A stretch of DNA of 64,000 nt from positions 124,001 to 188,000 of the forward strand of contig JACJXU010000004.1 of the NCBI GenBank assembly GCA_020636475.1, read 5' to 3'. The translations under genes and the position numbers were made by a program. The notes below the pieces were generated by a model, which was given only the letters and a program-made list of their open reading frames with translations, was not told the DNA's origin and made no database searches. Every line of letters begins with the position of its first letter. Within the stretch, counting starts at the first letter, position 1. Source of the stretch: Chitinophagales bacterium. Lineage in GTDB: Bacteria > Bacteroidota > Bacteroidia > Chitinophagales > UBA2359. Below are positions 1-7,597 of the stretch, in pieces.

Positions 1-2
1 CC

Positions 3-2138
3 CAAAAATACCTTACCGATTATTTGGGGGAAGATTGGCAAGACGAATACTACATTTGGGACTGTGCCGCAGGAACAGGAAATCTTTTGGCAGGACTTAC
101 CAACAAATACAACATCTACGCCAGCACCTTAGACCAAGCCGACATAAACGTAATGCACGAGCGCATAGACCACGGAGCAAACCTTTTGCATAAGCACGTT
201 TTTCAGTTCGATTTCTTGAATGACGATTTTATACCTGTTTCAAAAGGTGGAAAAATGCCCGATTCTTTGCACGAAATTATAAATAATGAAGAAAAGCGTA
301 AAAAATTAGTCGTTTACATCAATCCGCCTTATGCGGAACACGGCAATAGAGCAACTTTTGCAGGCGAAGGAGAACACAAATCAAGCGTTGCAAATACAAG
401 CAAAATATATACGAAGTTTAATAAAATAGTAGGTACGGCTACTCGTGAACTTTTTGCACAATTCTTTTTACGAGTTCACGATGAAATTCCAGATTGCCAT
501 TTAGCTTCATTCAGCACATTAAAATTTGTAAATTCTCAAAACTTTTTGAAGTTCCGTCAATATTTTAAAGGTGAATTTAAAAGTGGATTTATTTGCAAGG
601 CAAATACTTTTGATAACGTAAAAGGCAATTTCCCTATTGGTTTTTTAATTTGGGATTTAAGCAAAAAGAACGCAATTAAAAAAGTAGAAACGGATATTAT
701 TAATGAATATAGCGAGTTTATAGGTTTAAAATCCTTCTATACTTTTGGCTCAAAAGACTTTATTAGCAGTTGGTTAAGAAAATTCTATGATAAAGAAAAT
801 GAAGCACTTGGTTATTTAATTTTACCAGGCGTTGATATGCAACAGCAAAATGGTGTTTATGTTACATCTCAACCAACAGAAAGTGATATTAAGGCTCATA
901 AAACAGCCACAATTACAAAGAAGAATTTAATTGAAATGGCAATTTATTTGTCAATTCGCATTGTAATTGAACCGACTTGGCTTAATAATCGTGACCAATT
1001 TTTAGTTCCAAACGAAAATTGGAAAACAGACAATGAATTTCAGAATGATTGTTTGGCATATTCTCTTTTTGCAGGACAAAACCGAATAACATCAAAAGAC
1101 GGTTTAAATCATTGGATTACCTTCACAGAGCAAGAAGTAAACGCCCAAGAACGATTTGAAAGCCATTTTATGACCGACTTTATCAATGGAAAAATCAAAA
1201 AAGCAACAGCCCCAACATTGTTCACGCCACAAAATTCCCCCTCGAAGAGGGGGTTGGGGGGAGTTCTCTCGAAGAGCGGCTTAGGGGGAGTTCTCTCGAA
1301 GAGCGGCTTAGAAGAAGTTAAATTCACCAAACAATACCTTCATAGCCAAGGCATTAATCCTCAAAACTTAATTTTTTCAGATTATTTTTTACCCTACAAC
1401 CCCAATTTAAAAGAAAAAAGCCGAATTTTAAGAAAAGCCGGAAATCTTTCAGAAGTACTTTTGTGGATGAAACTACGTGCAGATAGCTTTTTGGGATATT
1501 CATTTTACAGACAAAAACCCATTTTAAATTATATTGTCGATTTTTATTGTAAAGAATTAAAGCTTGTGATAGAAATAGATGGCGCTTCTCACAATAACAA
1601 TGAACAAATTGAATACGACAAGGAAAGAGACAGACAAATGAAGGTATTGGGCTTATCTGTTTTAAGAATACGGGATGAAGAAGTAAAAAACGATATGCCA
1701 AATGTGCTTAGGAAGATTGAAGATTTTATTAAGACTCCCCCTAACTTTCTCGAAGAAGAAACTCCCCTTAATTTTCTCGAAGAAGAAACTCCCCCTAACT
1801 TTCTCGAAGAAGAAACTCTCCCTAACTTTCTCGAAGAAGAAACTCCCCCTAACCCCCTCGAAGAGGGGGAATTAAAATTTTCTGTAGAAGCTGCGGCGGT
1901 TTTTGATGCAGGTAGAGTACTTTGGAAATATTATCACAGCAAACCTAATGTAAACGTAAATGCCAGTTTGTATGACATTCGGGAATACTTTCAAGGCAGA
2001 AACGACAAAGGTAGGATGAACCCCAAAAGCGACGATGAAACTTATATGGAACTGATAGGTGAACTAAGAAATAAACTAAATTTTTTAGCCGACAAAATAA
2101 AACCGAAAATATACGAATACGAATTTCTAAAAGAATAA
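3..2138 (+). CDS. N6-adenine DNA methyltransferase, 5'-partial, carrying an in-frame DUF559 insertion
   Basis: The frame is open to the left edge (upstream codons read QKYLTDYLGEDWQDEYY), so the true start lies outside the window. The N-terminal part has a class I SAM-binding motif (DCAAGTGNLLAGL) and the adenine-methyltransferase catalytic motif NPPY (in INPPYAEHGN), so it should methylate adenine at N6, probably as part of a restriction-modification system. Roughly codons 411-620 (bases 1239-1868) are foreign: a DUF559 nuclease domain between repeats. After it the methyltransferase resumes at about LKFSVEAAAVFDAGRVLWKYY and runs to a normal stop at 2136-2138. The insertion falls between two well-formed segments and keeps the frame. 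The other reading is a natural methyltransferase-nuclease fusion, but the inverted repeat arrays argue for insertion. Whether the chimeric protein is active cannot be told. No partner nuclease gene is in view. Confidence 0.85.
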   Translation, partial: QKYLTDYLGEDWQDEYYIWDCAAGTGNLLAGLTNKYNIYASTLDQADINVMHERIDHGANLLHKHVFQFDFLNDDFIPVSKGGKMPDSLHEIINNEEKRKKLVVYINPPYAEHGNRATFAGEGEHKSSVANTSKIYTKFNKIVGTATRELFAQFFLRVHDEIPDCHLASFSTLKFVNSQNFLKFRQYFKGEFKSGFICKANTFDNVKGNFPIGFLIWDLSKKNAIKKVETDIINEYSEFIGLKSFYTFGSKDFISSWLRKFYDKENEALGYLILPGVDMQQQNGVYVTSQPTESDIKAHKTATITKKNLIEMAIYLSIRIVIEPTWLNNRDQFLVPNENWKTDNEFQNDCLAYSLFAGQNRITSKDGLNHWITFTEQEVNAQERFESHFMTDFINGKIKKATAPTLFTPQNSPSKRGLGGVLSKSGLGGVLSKSGLEEVKFTKQYLHSQGINPQNLIFSDYFLPYNPNLKEKSRILRKAGNLSEVLLWMKLRADSFLGYSFYRQKPILNYIVDFYCKELKLVIEIDGASHNNNEQIEYDKERDRQMKVLGLSVLRIRDEEVKNDMPNVLRKIEDFIKTPPNFLEEETPLNFLEEETPPNFLEEETLPNFLEEETPPNPLEEGELKFSVEAAAVFDAGRVLWKYYHSKPNVNVNASLYDIREYFQGRNDKGRMNPKSDDETYMELIGELRNKLNFLADKIKPKIYEYEFLKE
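1239..1319 (+). repeat. Left array, three 27-bp units (PSKRGLGGV-type)
   Basis: Three consecutive 27-bp units (1239-1265, 1266-1292, 1293-1319) translate as PSKRGLGGV, LSKSGLGGV and LSKSGLEEV. The first unit holds the palindrome CCCCCTCGAAGAGGGGG. The unit length is a multiple of three, so gain or loss of a unit is frame-neutral. Confidence 0.85.
1734..1868 (+). repeat. Right array, five 27-bp units (TPPNFLEEE-type)
   Basis: Five 27-bp units from 1734 translate as TPPNFLEEE, TPLNFLEEE, TPPNFLEEE, TLPNFLEEE and TPPNPLEEG. They are the left-array unit in inverted orientation: the complement of ACTCCCCCTAAC is GTTAGGGGGAGT, which matches the left units. The outermost unit again carries CCCCCTCGAAGAGGGGG. 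Confidence 0.85.
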
Positions 2139-2158
2139 TAACTGCCGGAACAATGGTT

Positions 2159-2226
2159 ATAAACAATTCCCAAAGTGTTGGGGACTACTCATAGCCGAGA
2201 CCGATGTACCCGCAAATATTGTTTAT
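2159..2226. repeat. Inverted repeat behind the methyltransferase gene
   Basis: Perfect 9-bp arms (ATAAACAAT at 2159-2167, ATTGTTTAT at 2218-2226) enclose a 50-base loop with a smaller TCCC/GGGA hairpin. The element lies 20 bases after the methyltransferase stop and could be a terminator-like or recombination structure. The rest of 2139-2371 shows no gene. Confidence 0.45.
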
Positions 2227-2371
2227 TGGTAGGAGAATACGCTAATCATTTTTTATGAAATGTATTTGTAAACCGTAATTTTTCCTGAAAGGGCATGAAA
2301 GATTGTGGAATAAGTGTCAATTTAACACTATCTTTAAAACGTTTATTTTCACTTTTCAAAAAAGAGCATAC

Positions 2372-3859
2372 ATGTTAGCAATACAAAAAAAAATGACCAA
2401 CTCATTTTTGACACTGCTGAGTTTGCCGGCTACGGCTATGGGTTTTGCCTTGTCCGTACAGATTTCGGCACTAAGCTGGATTCTTTCTACCAAGTTTGGC
2501 TTAGCAATTCACGAAGTGGGACTTGTGTGGGCTGCGGGACCTATTGCAGGTATTTTGGGGCAGGTAATTGTAGGAATTATTAGCGATAAGGTGTGGTTTT
2601 GGAACGGCAGGCGGCGACCTTTTATCTTAATTGGTGGCATTCTGGCGGCGTTGATGTTGCTGGCATTGCCCAATATCGACAAAATAGCCGATTACTTGAA
2701 CACAGGCAGTATTTTGGGCGTAGCCATTACGGTTGCCTTGATGCTGGACTTGTCTATCAATGTAAGTTTTAATCCTACCCGCTCTATCATTGCCGATGTC
2801 ACTTCGGAAAAAGACCGCACCAAAGGCTATACTTGGATGCAGACTATTTCGGGAACATTTGGTGTATTGGCGTATGCCATTGGCGCGATAAAAGGCAATT
2901 ATTTTTTGATATACTTCGGAGCGGCACTAGTGTTATTGTTTTCGGTAATTCCGCCTTTTTTTATCGAAGAGCCGCGCACATTGCACGAAGAAGAAACCAA
3001 CGCGCCACAATCTAATTTTAGTGTAAAAGATATTTTTAATGCCATAAAACCGCTTTGGGGCTTTTTGTTGTATGGCGTGTATGGCTTAGTTGCCAAGTTG
3101 CTAAACTATACTGCTCCCTATCATTGGGCGGAAATAGTGTGCCTGATGGTGGAAATATATGCTTTGCTGGCAACCTTTATGCAAACCGAAGTGTTGCGCA
3201 CCGATGGCAAAACCAATTTGTACGGTTTCCAAAAAGTATTGGGCGCGCATGCATTTACGTGGGTGGGCATTCAAACCATGTTTGTGTATATGTTTGCTTA
3301 CGTGCGCCATCAGTTGCCGGAGTTTGCGGTCATAGATGATGCGGCACTTACACCAGCACTAAACGACAAGATAGGCAGTATTTTGTCGTGGGCGTTTTTG
3401 ATACTGAACTTAGTGGCTGCCATATTGCCCGCGCTGGTATTGGAGCCACTTACAAGGCGCATTGGTAGAGTAAAAACACACTATTTGTGTCTGGCAGTAA
3501 TGGCAATAGCCTATGGTGGAATTTTGTTTTTGGGGAACTCGCCTGCGGCAATTTACTTTTTTATGGCATTGGCAGGAATTGGCTGGGCAGCTACCGTAAG
3601 TTTACCATTTGCCATTATGTCGAATAAAGTGGACCAACGCCAAATGGGTTTGTTTATGGGTTTGTTCAATTTGTCGGTAGTGTTGCCGCAGTTGCTGGCG
3701 AGTTTGTTTATCGGACAAATAATCCAAAACACACCCAACAAAGCCATTATTTTTATGATATGCGCCTTGTGTCTGGGCTTTTCGGCATTGCTGTGGACTT
3801 TGGTAAAAGAGCGTAAGTTTGTTATAGATGCGCCCGTAAAAGGAGGCGGAGGACATTGA
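2372..3859 (+). CDS. MFS sugar transporter (SLC45/GPH-like)
   Basis: A 495-residue inner-membrane protein with about 12 hydrophobic segments. The loop after the second or third segment carries the MFS signature as GRRRPFILIGG, and the N-terminus (TAMGFALSVQISALSWILSTKFG) resembles sucrose/maltose proton symporters of the SLC45 type. Likely role: proton-coupled uptake of a disaccharide or related sugar; the substrate is unknown. The frame is open from a TTG at 2303, but the ATG at 2372 (MLAIQKKM) or 2393 (MTNSFLTLL) gives a normal N-terminus, so 2372 is used. No sugar-hydrolase gene is beside it. Confidence 0.8.
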   Translation: MLAIQKKMTNSFLTLLSLPATAMGFALSVQISALSWILSTKFGLAIHEVGLVWAAGPIAGILGQVIVGIISDKVWFWNGRRRPFILIGGILAALMLLALPNIDKIADYLNTGSILGVAITVALMLDLSINVSFNPTRSIIADVTSEKDRTKGYTWMQTISGTFGVLAYAIGAIKGNYFLIYFGAALVLLFSVIPPFFIEEPRTLHEEETNAPQSNFSVKDIFNAIKPLWGFLLYGVYGLVAKLLNYTAPYHWAEIVCLMVEIYALLATFMQTEVLRTDGKTNLYGFQKVLGAHAFTWVGIQTMFVYMFAYVRHQLPEFAVIDDAALTPALNDKIGSILSWAFLILNLVAAILPALVLEPLTRRIGRVKTHYLCLAVMAIAYGGILFLGNSPAAIYFFMALAGIGWAATVSLPFAIMSNKVDQRQMGLFMGLFNLSVVLPQLLASLFIGQIIQNTPNKAIIFMICALCLGFSALLWTLVKERKFVIDAPVKGGGGH

Positions 3860-3916
3860 TAGAAGAAGAAAAGTAGAATGACGGATGAAGTTTTCGGTTT
3901 TTTAGTAGTTAATGAA

Positions 3917-4287
3917 TTAATTTATACCAAAATTGCACGAAAATTGCGTATTAGTATAGATATTATTAACTGTAAGTATTTGCCCGACAACTTTGGGTAC
4001 AAAACTATGCTTTGAGCATCTTCATTTTCTTTGCTTGTCCAAAGAAAACGAAGCAAAAGAAAGGACACTTTTTTCAAGGTATTTTTGCCCTGTACGGGCA
4101 AAACCGCAGTTCTTTGGCTAAATTTTTTCCAAGGCTTCAAAAATTTCTAACGCCAAAAAACTACTATACGGCGAAAAAAGATTTTTTACCCCTTTTGTTT
4201 ATACTGAAACTGAATGATAATTCCGTAAATGATGATGCACTTCCCTTTTCTAATACACAATCATTATTCGATTTTGGTATTATTTTC
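3917..4287. mobile_element. MITE-like interspersed repeat, copy 1
   Basis: This non-coding block shares a core at 4013-4195 with 52374-52540, with only scattered differences. Its right end (TATTCGATTTTGGTATTATT, from 4265) is nearly the complement of the left end of copy 2 at 52225. Its own left end (TTTATACCAAAAT, near 3921) is a degraded version. It contains a hairpin whose arms TTTTGCCC/GGGCAAAA are conserved between copies while the loop differs. Copy 1 has about 45 extra bases near 4196-4240. It fills the gap between the MFS gene and the next lipoprotein gene. The short reading frames across it, such as one with PKKTKQKKGH, are not believed. Confidence 0.7.
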
Positions 4288-4309
4288 ATTAAAAAAGAAA
4301 ACAAGTACA

Positions 4310-4870
4310 TTGGAAATTATAAAAGTTATATCAATAATAATAATTATCACCTTCTTTGGATGTAAAGCAAGTCCAGATGAAGAGGTAAGTCCATACGATT
4401 TCAAGTCCGAAACAAATTATCTTAAAGGATTGGAATTGGGTGCCAAATTAGAAAAGCCACTTTTACTTCATTTTACAGGATACGCATGTATTGGCTACAA
4501 TGAATTTGAAAATGATTTGATTACGTCAAAAAAAATTCAAGACAAATTGGATAAAGAGTTCGTAACCATTCAACTTTATGTTGATGACGGAAGAAAAGTT
4601 TCGACAACAGACACTTTGGGCATGTATAAAACAAATTTAACCGAAGAAGGCAAAGAGCGAATGAGAAAGGCAAGGACGATTGGAGATGTAAATAGAATAA
4701 TTGAAACAGATTTGTTTAAAATTAATTCGCAACCATTGTATGTAATTACGGATTCTAAGGGAAATGTATTGGTGGAGCCATTTGGCTATACGAGGAGCAA
4801 TAGAAAATATTTTTTGCCCAAACTCAATGAAGGATTACGTATAAATAGCAGGAAAACCCGAGTACGATAA
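4310..4870 (+). CDS. Thioredoxin-fold lipoprotein without the CXXC pair
   Basis: The mature region resembles the C-terminal thioredoxin domain of DsbD-type proteins: EKPLLLHFTGYACIGYNEFE, then FVTIQLYVDDGRK, then SQPLYVITDSKGN with the cis-Pro-type segment. The usual CVNC active site reads C-I-G-Y, so the second cysteine is missing and a dithiol reaction is unlikely; this is what the sequence shows, and loss of redox function is inferred. A TTG at 4310 gives a good lipoprotein signal ending at the lipobox TFFGC. Starts further up (4229) would lie inside the interspersed repeat, whose right end stops only about 22 bases upstream, so the repeat probably replaced the native upstream region. Confidence 0.6.
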   Translation: MEIIKVISIIIIITFFGCKASPDEEVSPYDFKSETNYLKGLELGAKLEKPLLLHFTGYACIGYNEFENDLITSKKIQDKLDKEFVTIQLYVDDGRKVSTTDTLGMYKTNLTEEGKERMRKARTIGDVNRIIETDLFKINSQPLYVITDSKGNVLVEPFGYTRSNRKYFLPKLNEGLRINSRKTRVR

Positions 4871-5026
4871 TAGGCATCATTTCGCAGCAGTAAATTTTGG
4901 TTAGCTTGTTTTTGTTCTTCGCCTACAATTTTAGCTTAAGATTTTTTCGTATATTTCACTCACGTATGAAGTTTAGTTTGATAAATTATTTATTTTAAAA
5001 CCCTATACATAAGCGTTTTACACCAA

Positions 5027-5374
5027 ATGGATAACACCAAAGAAGTCCAACGTGAATTGGAAGTAGCTTGGCAGCGACTGCTCTACAAGCTAAAACCGCT
5101 TTTTCGGCGAAAGCCGGGCATAGAAGCGATGCTTTTTTTAATAGGCATTCAGGAATTGGGAAAAATAGCACCGCAGTTTAGCAAAGAAGAAAAACAAGAC
5201 CTCATGCACATGGCTACTTGTCACTTGCTCAGTAGCGAAGGATACTACAGATTGGTTGAAAAAGATGCGGAAGGCTGGCTTCACTACGAAGCAACGGGAA
5301 AACCCCTTCCCGACAACTTGGCAACACAGGAAAACTTATTGAAAAAACTTATTCTTCGGTATTTTGAGGAGTAA
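5027..5374 (+). CDS. Conserved hypothetical protein
   Basis: A 115-residue soluble, largely helical protein with no signal peptide or recognisable catalytic motif. Segments such as RRKPGIEAMLFLIGIQELGK and HMATCHLLSSEGYYRL look like a small conserved Bacteroidota family whose function I do not know. Own transcription unit; about 150 bases of featureless DNA precede it. Confidence 0.6.
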   Translation: MDNTKEVQRELEVAWQRLLYKLKPLFRRKPGIEAMLFLIGIQELGKIAPQFSKEEKQDLMHMATCHLLSSEGYYRLVEKDAEGWLHYEATGKPLPDNLATQENLLKKLILRYFEE

Positions 5375-5510
5375 GTTTAGAGAAATGTATGCTGTACGTG
5401 TTGTTTCAAGTGAACTAATAGAAAAGGATAGTGGGTGAAAATAATTGATGTATTTTTTATACTTTCATTGGGGAAATTTGTCATTTTTCGGTAAAGAAAA
5501 TATAGAAATT

Positions 5511-5542
5511 TTTGGCATTTTAAATATTATAATGTAAATTTG
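5511..5542 (+). promoter_or_regulatory. Bacteroidota-type promoter for the poly-C lipoprotein gene
   Basis: TTTG at 5511-5514, 20 bases, then TAAATTTG at 5535-5542 match the phylum's -33/-7 consensus. Transcription would start near 5549, about 55 bases before ATG 5604 and 90 before ATG 5641. Confidence 0.6.
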
Positions 5543-5618
5543 GAGCGTTAGCTAACATGAATAGAATATTTAATCCTAACTTAAAAATTACAAATTATTG
5601 ATTATGAGAAACTTATCA

Positions 5619-5628
5619 CCCCCCCCCC
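5619..5628 (+). repeat. Ten-base poly-C tract at a gene start
   Basis: Ten consecutive C residues lie between an upstream ATG (5604) and the lipoprotein start at 5641. With 10 C the upstream frame stops at TAA 5631. With 9 or 12 C it would read MRNLSPPPAKNW straight into the lipoprotein. This is the form of a slipped-strand switch, or of a homopolymer miscall. Confidence 0.75.
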
Positions 5629-5640
5629 GCTAAAAATTGG

Positions 5641-7173
5641 ATGAAAACCGCTTTTGTATTATTGTTAATGCTTACAGCAATATTCTTGCCGGGCTGCCAA
5701 AAAGATATGGACACACAGCCGGAAGAAGAATTGCGCTTGGACACTTTCGACCCCAATGCTTTTGATTTTACCGAGTGGCGCGACTGCTTTGACGAAGTAG
5801 CCACCGCCATAGATTCGGCAACTTTTGCGCAAAAATGGGGAACGCCCGTAGGACGCAATATTTGGTATCGCTCGGGTACGAAAGATTTTTTGGTAATTCC
5901 TTTACTCAAAAATAACCTTGTCCAAAATTTGTTTGTGGTAGATAGCCAAGGACAAAGTTTTACCGTAAAGAAAACCAATATTTTGTATTATGAGGATTTG
6001 GAAGGAACAGGTTTATCGAAGCACTTGTTGCGTTTGTTCGATTTAGAAAAAACCGAACTATATCCTACACTAAATCTTACATCTATTCGGAATAAGGTAG
6101 ATGACGTATTTACGGCTGTAAATAGTAGTGGCTTGCTAAAACTAACAGAGAAAACACCTTACAATTTGGCAACCGACAGTAGTATAAGGCACAATTCTTC
6201 CGGTTTGCGTGGTATTTATATTGAGGATAACTGCTTGGACTATTGGGAAACCTATATGCTCGACTACATTGTGCAATACATTAACGATTTGGCAGGAGAG
6301 CAAGTATTTGTATTAGGCGAATTTGATGGGCAATGGTATTGTGCGTTTGATGGAAATACACCCTTTCCGGTAGATTTGTTTTTGCAGGCAGGAGTAAATT
6401 GTTGTTTTCAAGGGTATTGTGTTTGTCCAAATCCACAGTCTTTGTTCGAGTCTTTAGTGCCTTTAATGAACAATTATCCCAACACACAAATACGATTGGC
6501 GATGGCGTATTTCGCGGAAGTGGGTATGGAGTTTAGCGTGCCGGAGCAGTTGTGTCTGTATAACAATATCTCTCTGACTCGAAATGTATTCAGTTTACTT
6601 ACAAATGGTTTTAATGGAGAAATTAATATAGAAGATCCCAACTTGATTGATATAGGATATACCTATGTAGAGGCATTTTGTGATAATTCCCTTGATAATG
6701 CAGATTCTTTTTTTACTTACTTACAAAATAAGTTTAGCAACAATCCGTATTCTCAGCAAAATGAATGTGAAAAAAATCTCACATGGGAACACCCATTTTG
6801 TGCTATTTCAATTGCTTTAAATTGGTATATTGCAAATACTCAAACAATAACATTTATGGGATTTAATGGGGAAGACGATTGTTCAGATGCCTTTAGGCAT
6901 TGTTATTTTAATGCTATTAATTCTTGTAGTTGCGGAGTAGATGTGGCTGAGGAATTTGGAATAGCTCATGAATGTGGGTCTACAAGTTCTATTGCAACAG
7001 AGATGGACCTTCATAATAATGGAGTTGGTTATAAAATTTACAATGAATACAGTATTTGTTTAAATATAGACTATTTAGCAGAAAAGGTGTGCGAAAAACT
7101 TGAAAGCGGAGAATTATACATTATTGAGTTTGGATCTACAGTATATTCTGTATCCTGTAGTTGCCTAAACTAA
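5641..7173 (+). CDS. Lipoprotein with C-terminal DUF6973-like domain
   Basis: A 510-residue exported protein with a lipobox (IFLPGC). Residues about 20-380 are not recognised and rich in Asp, Asn and Tyr. The C-terminal 120 residues carry a pattern I associate with DUF6973: DAFRHCYFNAINSC, then EEFGIAHECGS, then EMDLHNNGVGYKIYNE. The conserved His, Glu and Asp would suit a metal-dependent hydrolase, and such domains occur at the ends of large secreted proteins, so an effector role is possible but unproven. Unusually many cysteines for a lipoprotein. The gene starts 12 bases after a poly-C run and is followed after 7 bases by a small membrane-protein gene, so the two are probably cotranscribed. 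Confidence 0.65.
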   Translation: MKTAFVLLLMLTAIFLPGCQKDMDTQPEEELRLDTFDPNAFDFTEWRDCFDEVATAIDSATFAQKWGTPVGRNIWYRSGTKDFLVIPLLKNNLVQNLFVVDSQGQSFTVKKTNILYYEDLEGTGLSKHLLRLFDLEKTELYPTLNLTSIRNKVDDVFTAVNSSGLLKLTEKTPYNLATDSSIRHNSSGLRGIYIEDNCLDYWETYMLDYIVQYINDLAGEQVFVLGEFDGQWYCAFDGNTPFPVDLFLQAGVNCCFQGYCVCPNPQSLFESLVPLMNNYPNTQIRLAMAYFAEVGMEFSVPEQLCLYNNISLTRNVFSLLTNGFNGEINIEDPNLIDIGYTYVEAFCDNSLDNADSFFTYLQNKFSNNPYSQQNECEKNLTWEHPFCAISIALNWYIANTQTITFMGFNGEDDCSDAFRHCYFNAINSCSCGVDVAEEFGIAHECGSTSSIATEMDLHNNGVGYKIYNEYSICLNIDYLAEKVCEKLESGELYIIEFGSTVYSVSCSCLN

Positions 7174-7180
7174 ATCTAAA

Positions 7181-7546
7181 ATGAAGAAATTAATTAAGAT
7201 TCTTTTTTTTCTGACAATATTATATTTTATATTTTTAATATACTACGGTTCGGGCGATCAAGAATTTACAATTAAAAATTTGTCAGAAATAGAAACAATT
7301 ACTATTGATTCGAAATGGCTTACAACTGGGAGAGCAAAAGTACAAATCAAAGGTAATTTGGATTGTGCAGTAACACTCCATTGGGCAGAAGTACATAGTA
7401 TAAATTTATTAAAAGGAAAAATAGATACATTAATTCTTGTTGATTGGTACGCTTCGCCGCAAGTAGTGAAGGTTATCCCTCAAGTTCCTTGTGGGGATGA
7501 ATCAAATTTAAAAATAAGATTTATGTTTGGACATTTGGGTATTTGA
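7181..7546 (+). CDS. Small membrane-anchored hypothetical protein
   Basis: 121 residues: one N-terminal hydrophobic helix (IKILFFLTILYFIFLIYYG), then an extracytoplasmic domain of about 95 residues with two cysteines that could pair. No family recognised. It starts 7 bases after the DUF6973-like lipoprotein and so is likely in the same transcript. If that protein were a toxin this would be the natural immunity candidate, but that is inference from position only. Confidence 0.55.
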   Translation: MKKLIKILFFLTILYFIFLIYYGSGDQEFTIKNLSEIETITIDSKWLTTGRAKVQIKGNLDCAVTLHWAEVHSINLLKGKIDTLILVDWYASPQVVKVIPQVPCGDESNLKIRFMFGHLGI

Positions 7547-7597
7547 TGTGTTTATATTAGCTTTTTATAAACAAAACCGACTGCGAATAACACCATC

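Larger units (their letters stand above)
1233..1873 (+). mobile_element. In-frame DUF559 endonuclease element with inverted repeat ends
   Basis: Both outer ends are the same palindrome-bearing sequence in opposite orientation: AATTCCCCCTCGAAGAGG from 1233 and its near mirror ending GAGGGGGAATT at 1873. Between the repeat arrays, about 1320-1733 encodes a DUF559 domain (Vsr-like fold of the PD-(D/E)XK nucleases). Typical landmarks are LPYNPNLKEKSRILRK, EVLLWMKLRA, the probable catalytic stretch YIVDFYCKELKLVIEIDG, and VLRIRDEEV. The whole 641-bp block is open and in frame with the host methyltransferase on both sides. No intein splicing motifs are visible, so the domain would stay in the protein. 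That it is mobile is inferred from the repeat architecture; no empty site is available for comparison. Confidence 0.7.

Noticed and set aside
1109..1701. Minus-strand open frames opposite the DUF559 insertion
   Set aside because: They mirror the repeat arrays and DUF559 coding; their proteins have no family character. The plus-strand frame is clearly the coding one.
1239..1868. DUF559 insertion as an intein
   Set aside because: No N-terminal Cys/Ser block, no His-Asn C-terminal block, and the flanks are simple repeats.
4012..4365. Open frame reading FACPKKTKQKKGHFF, and its twin at 52296-52550
   Set aside because: It lies in the non-coding interspersed repeat; both copies conserve hairpins, not codons, and frames on both strands are equally open.
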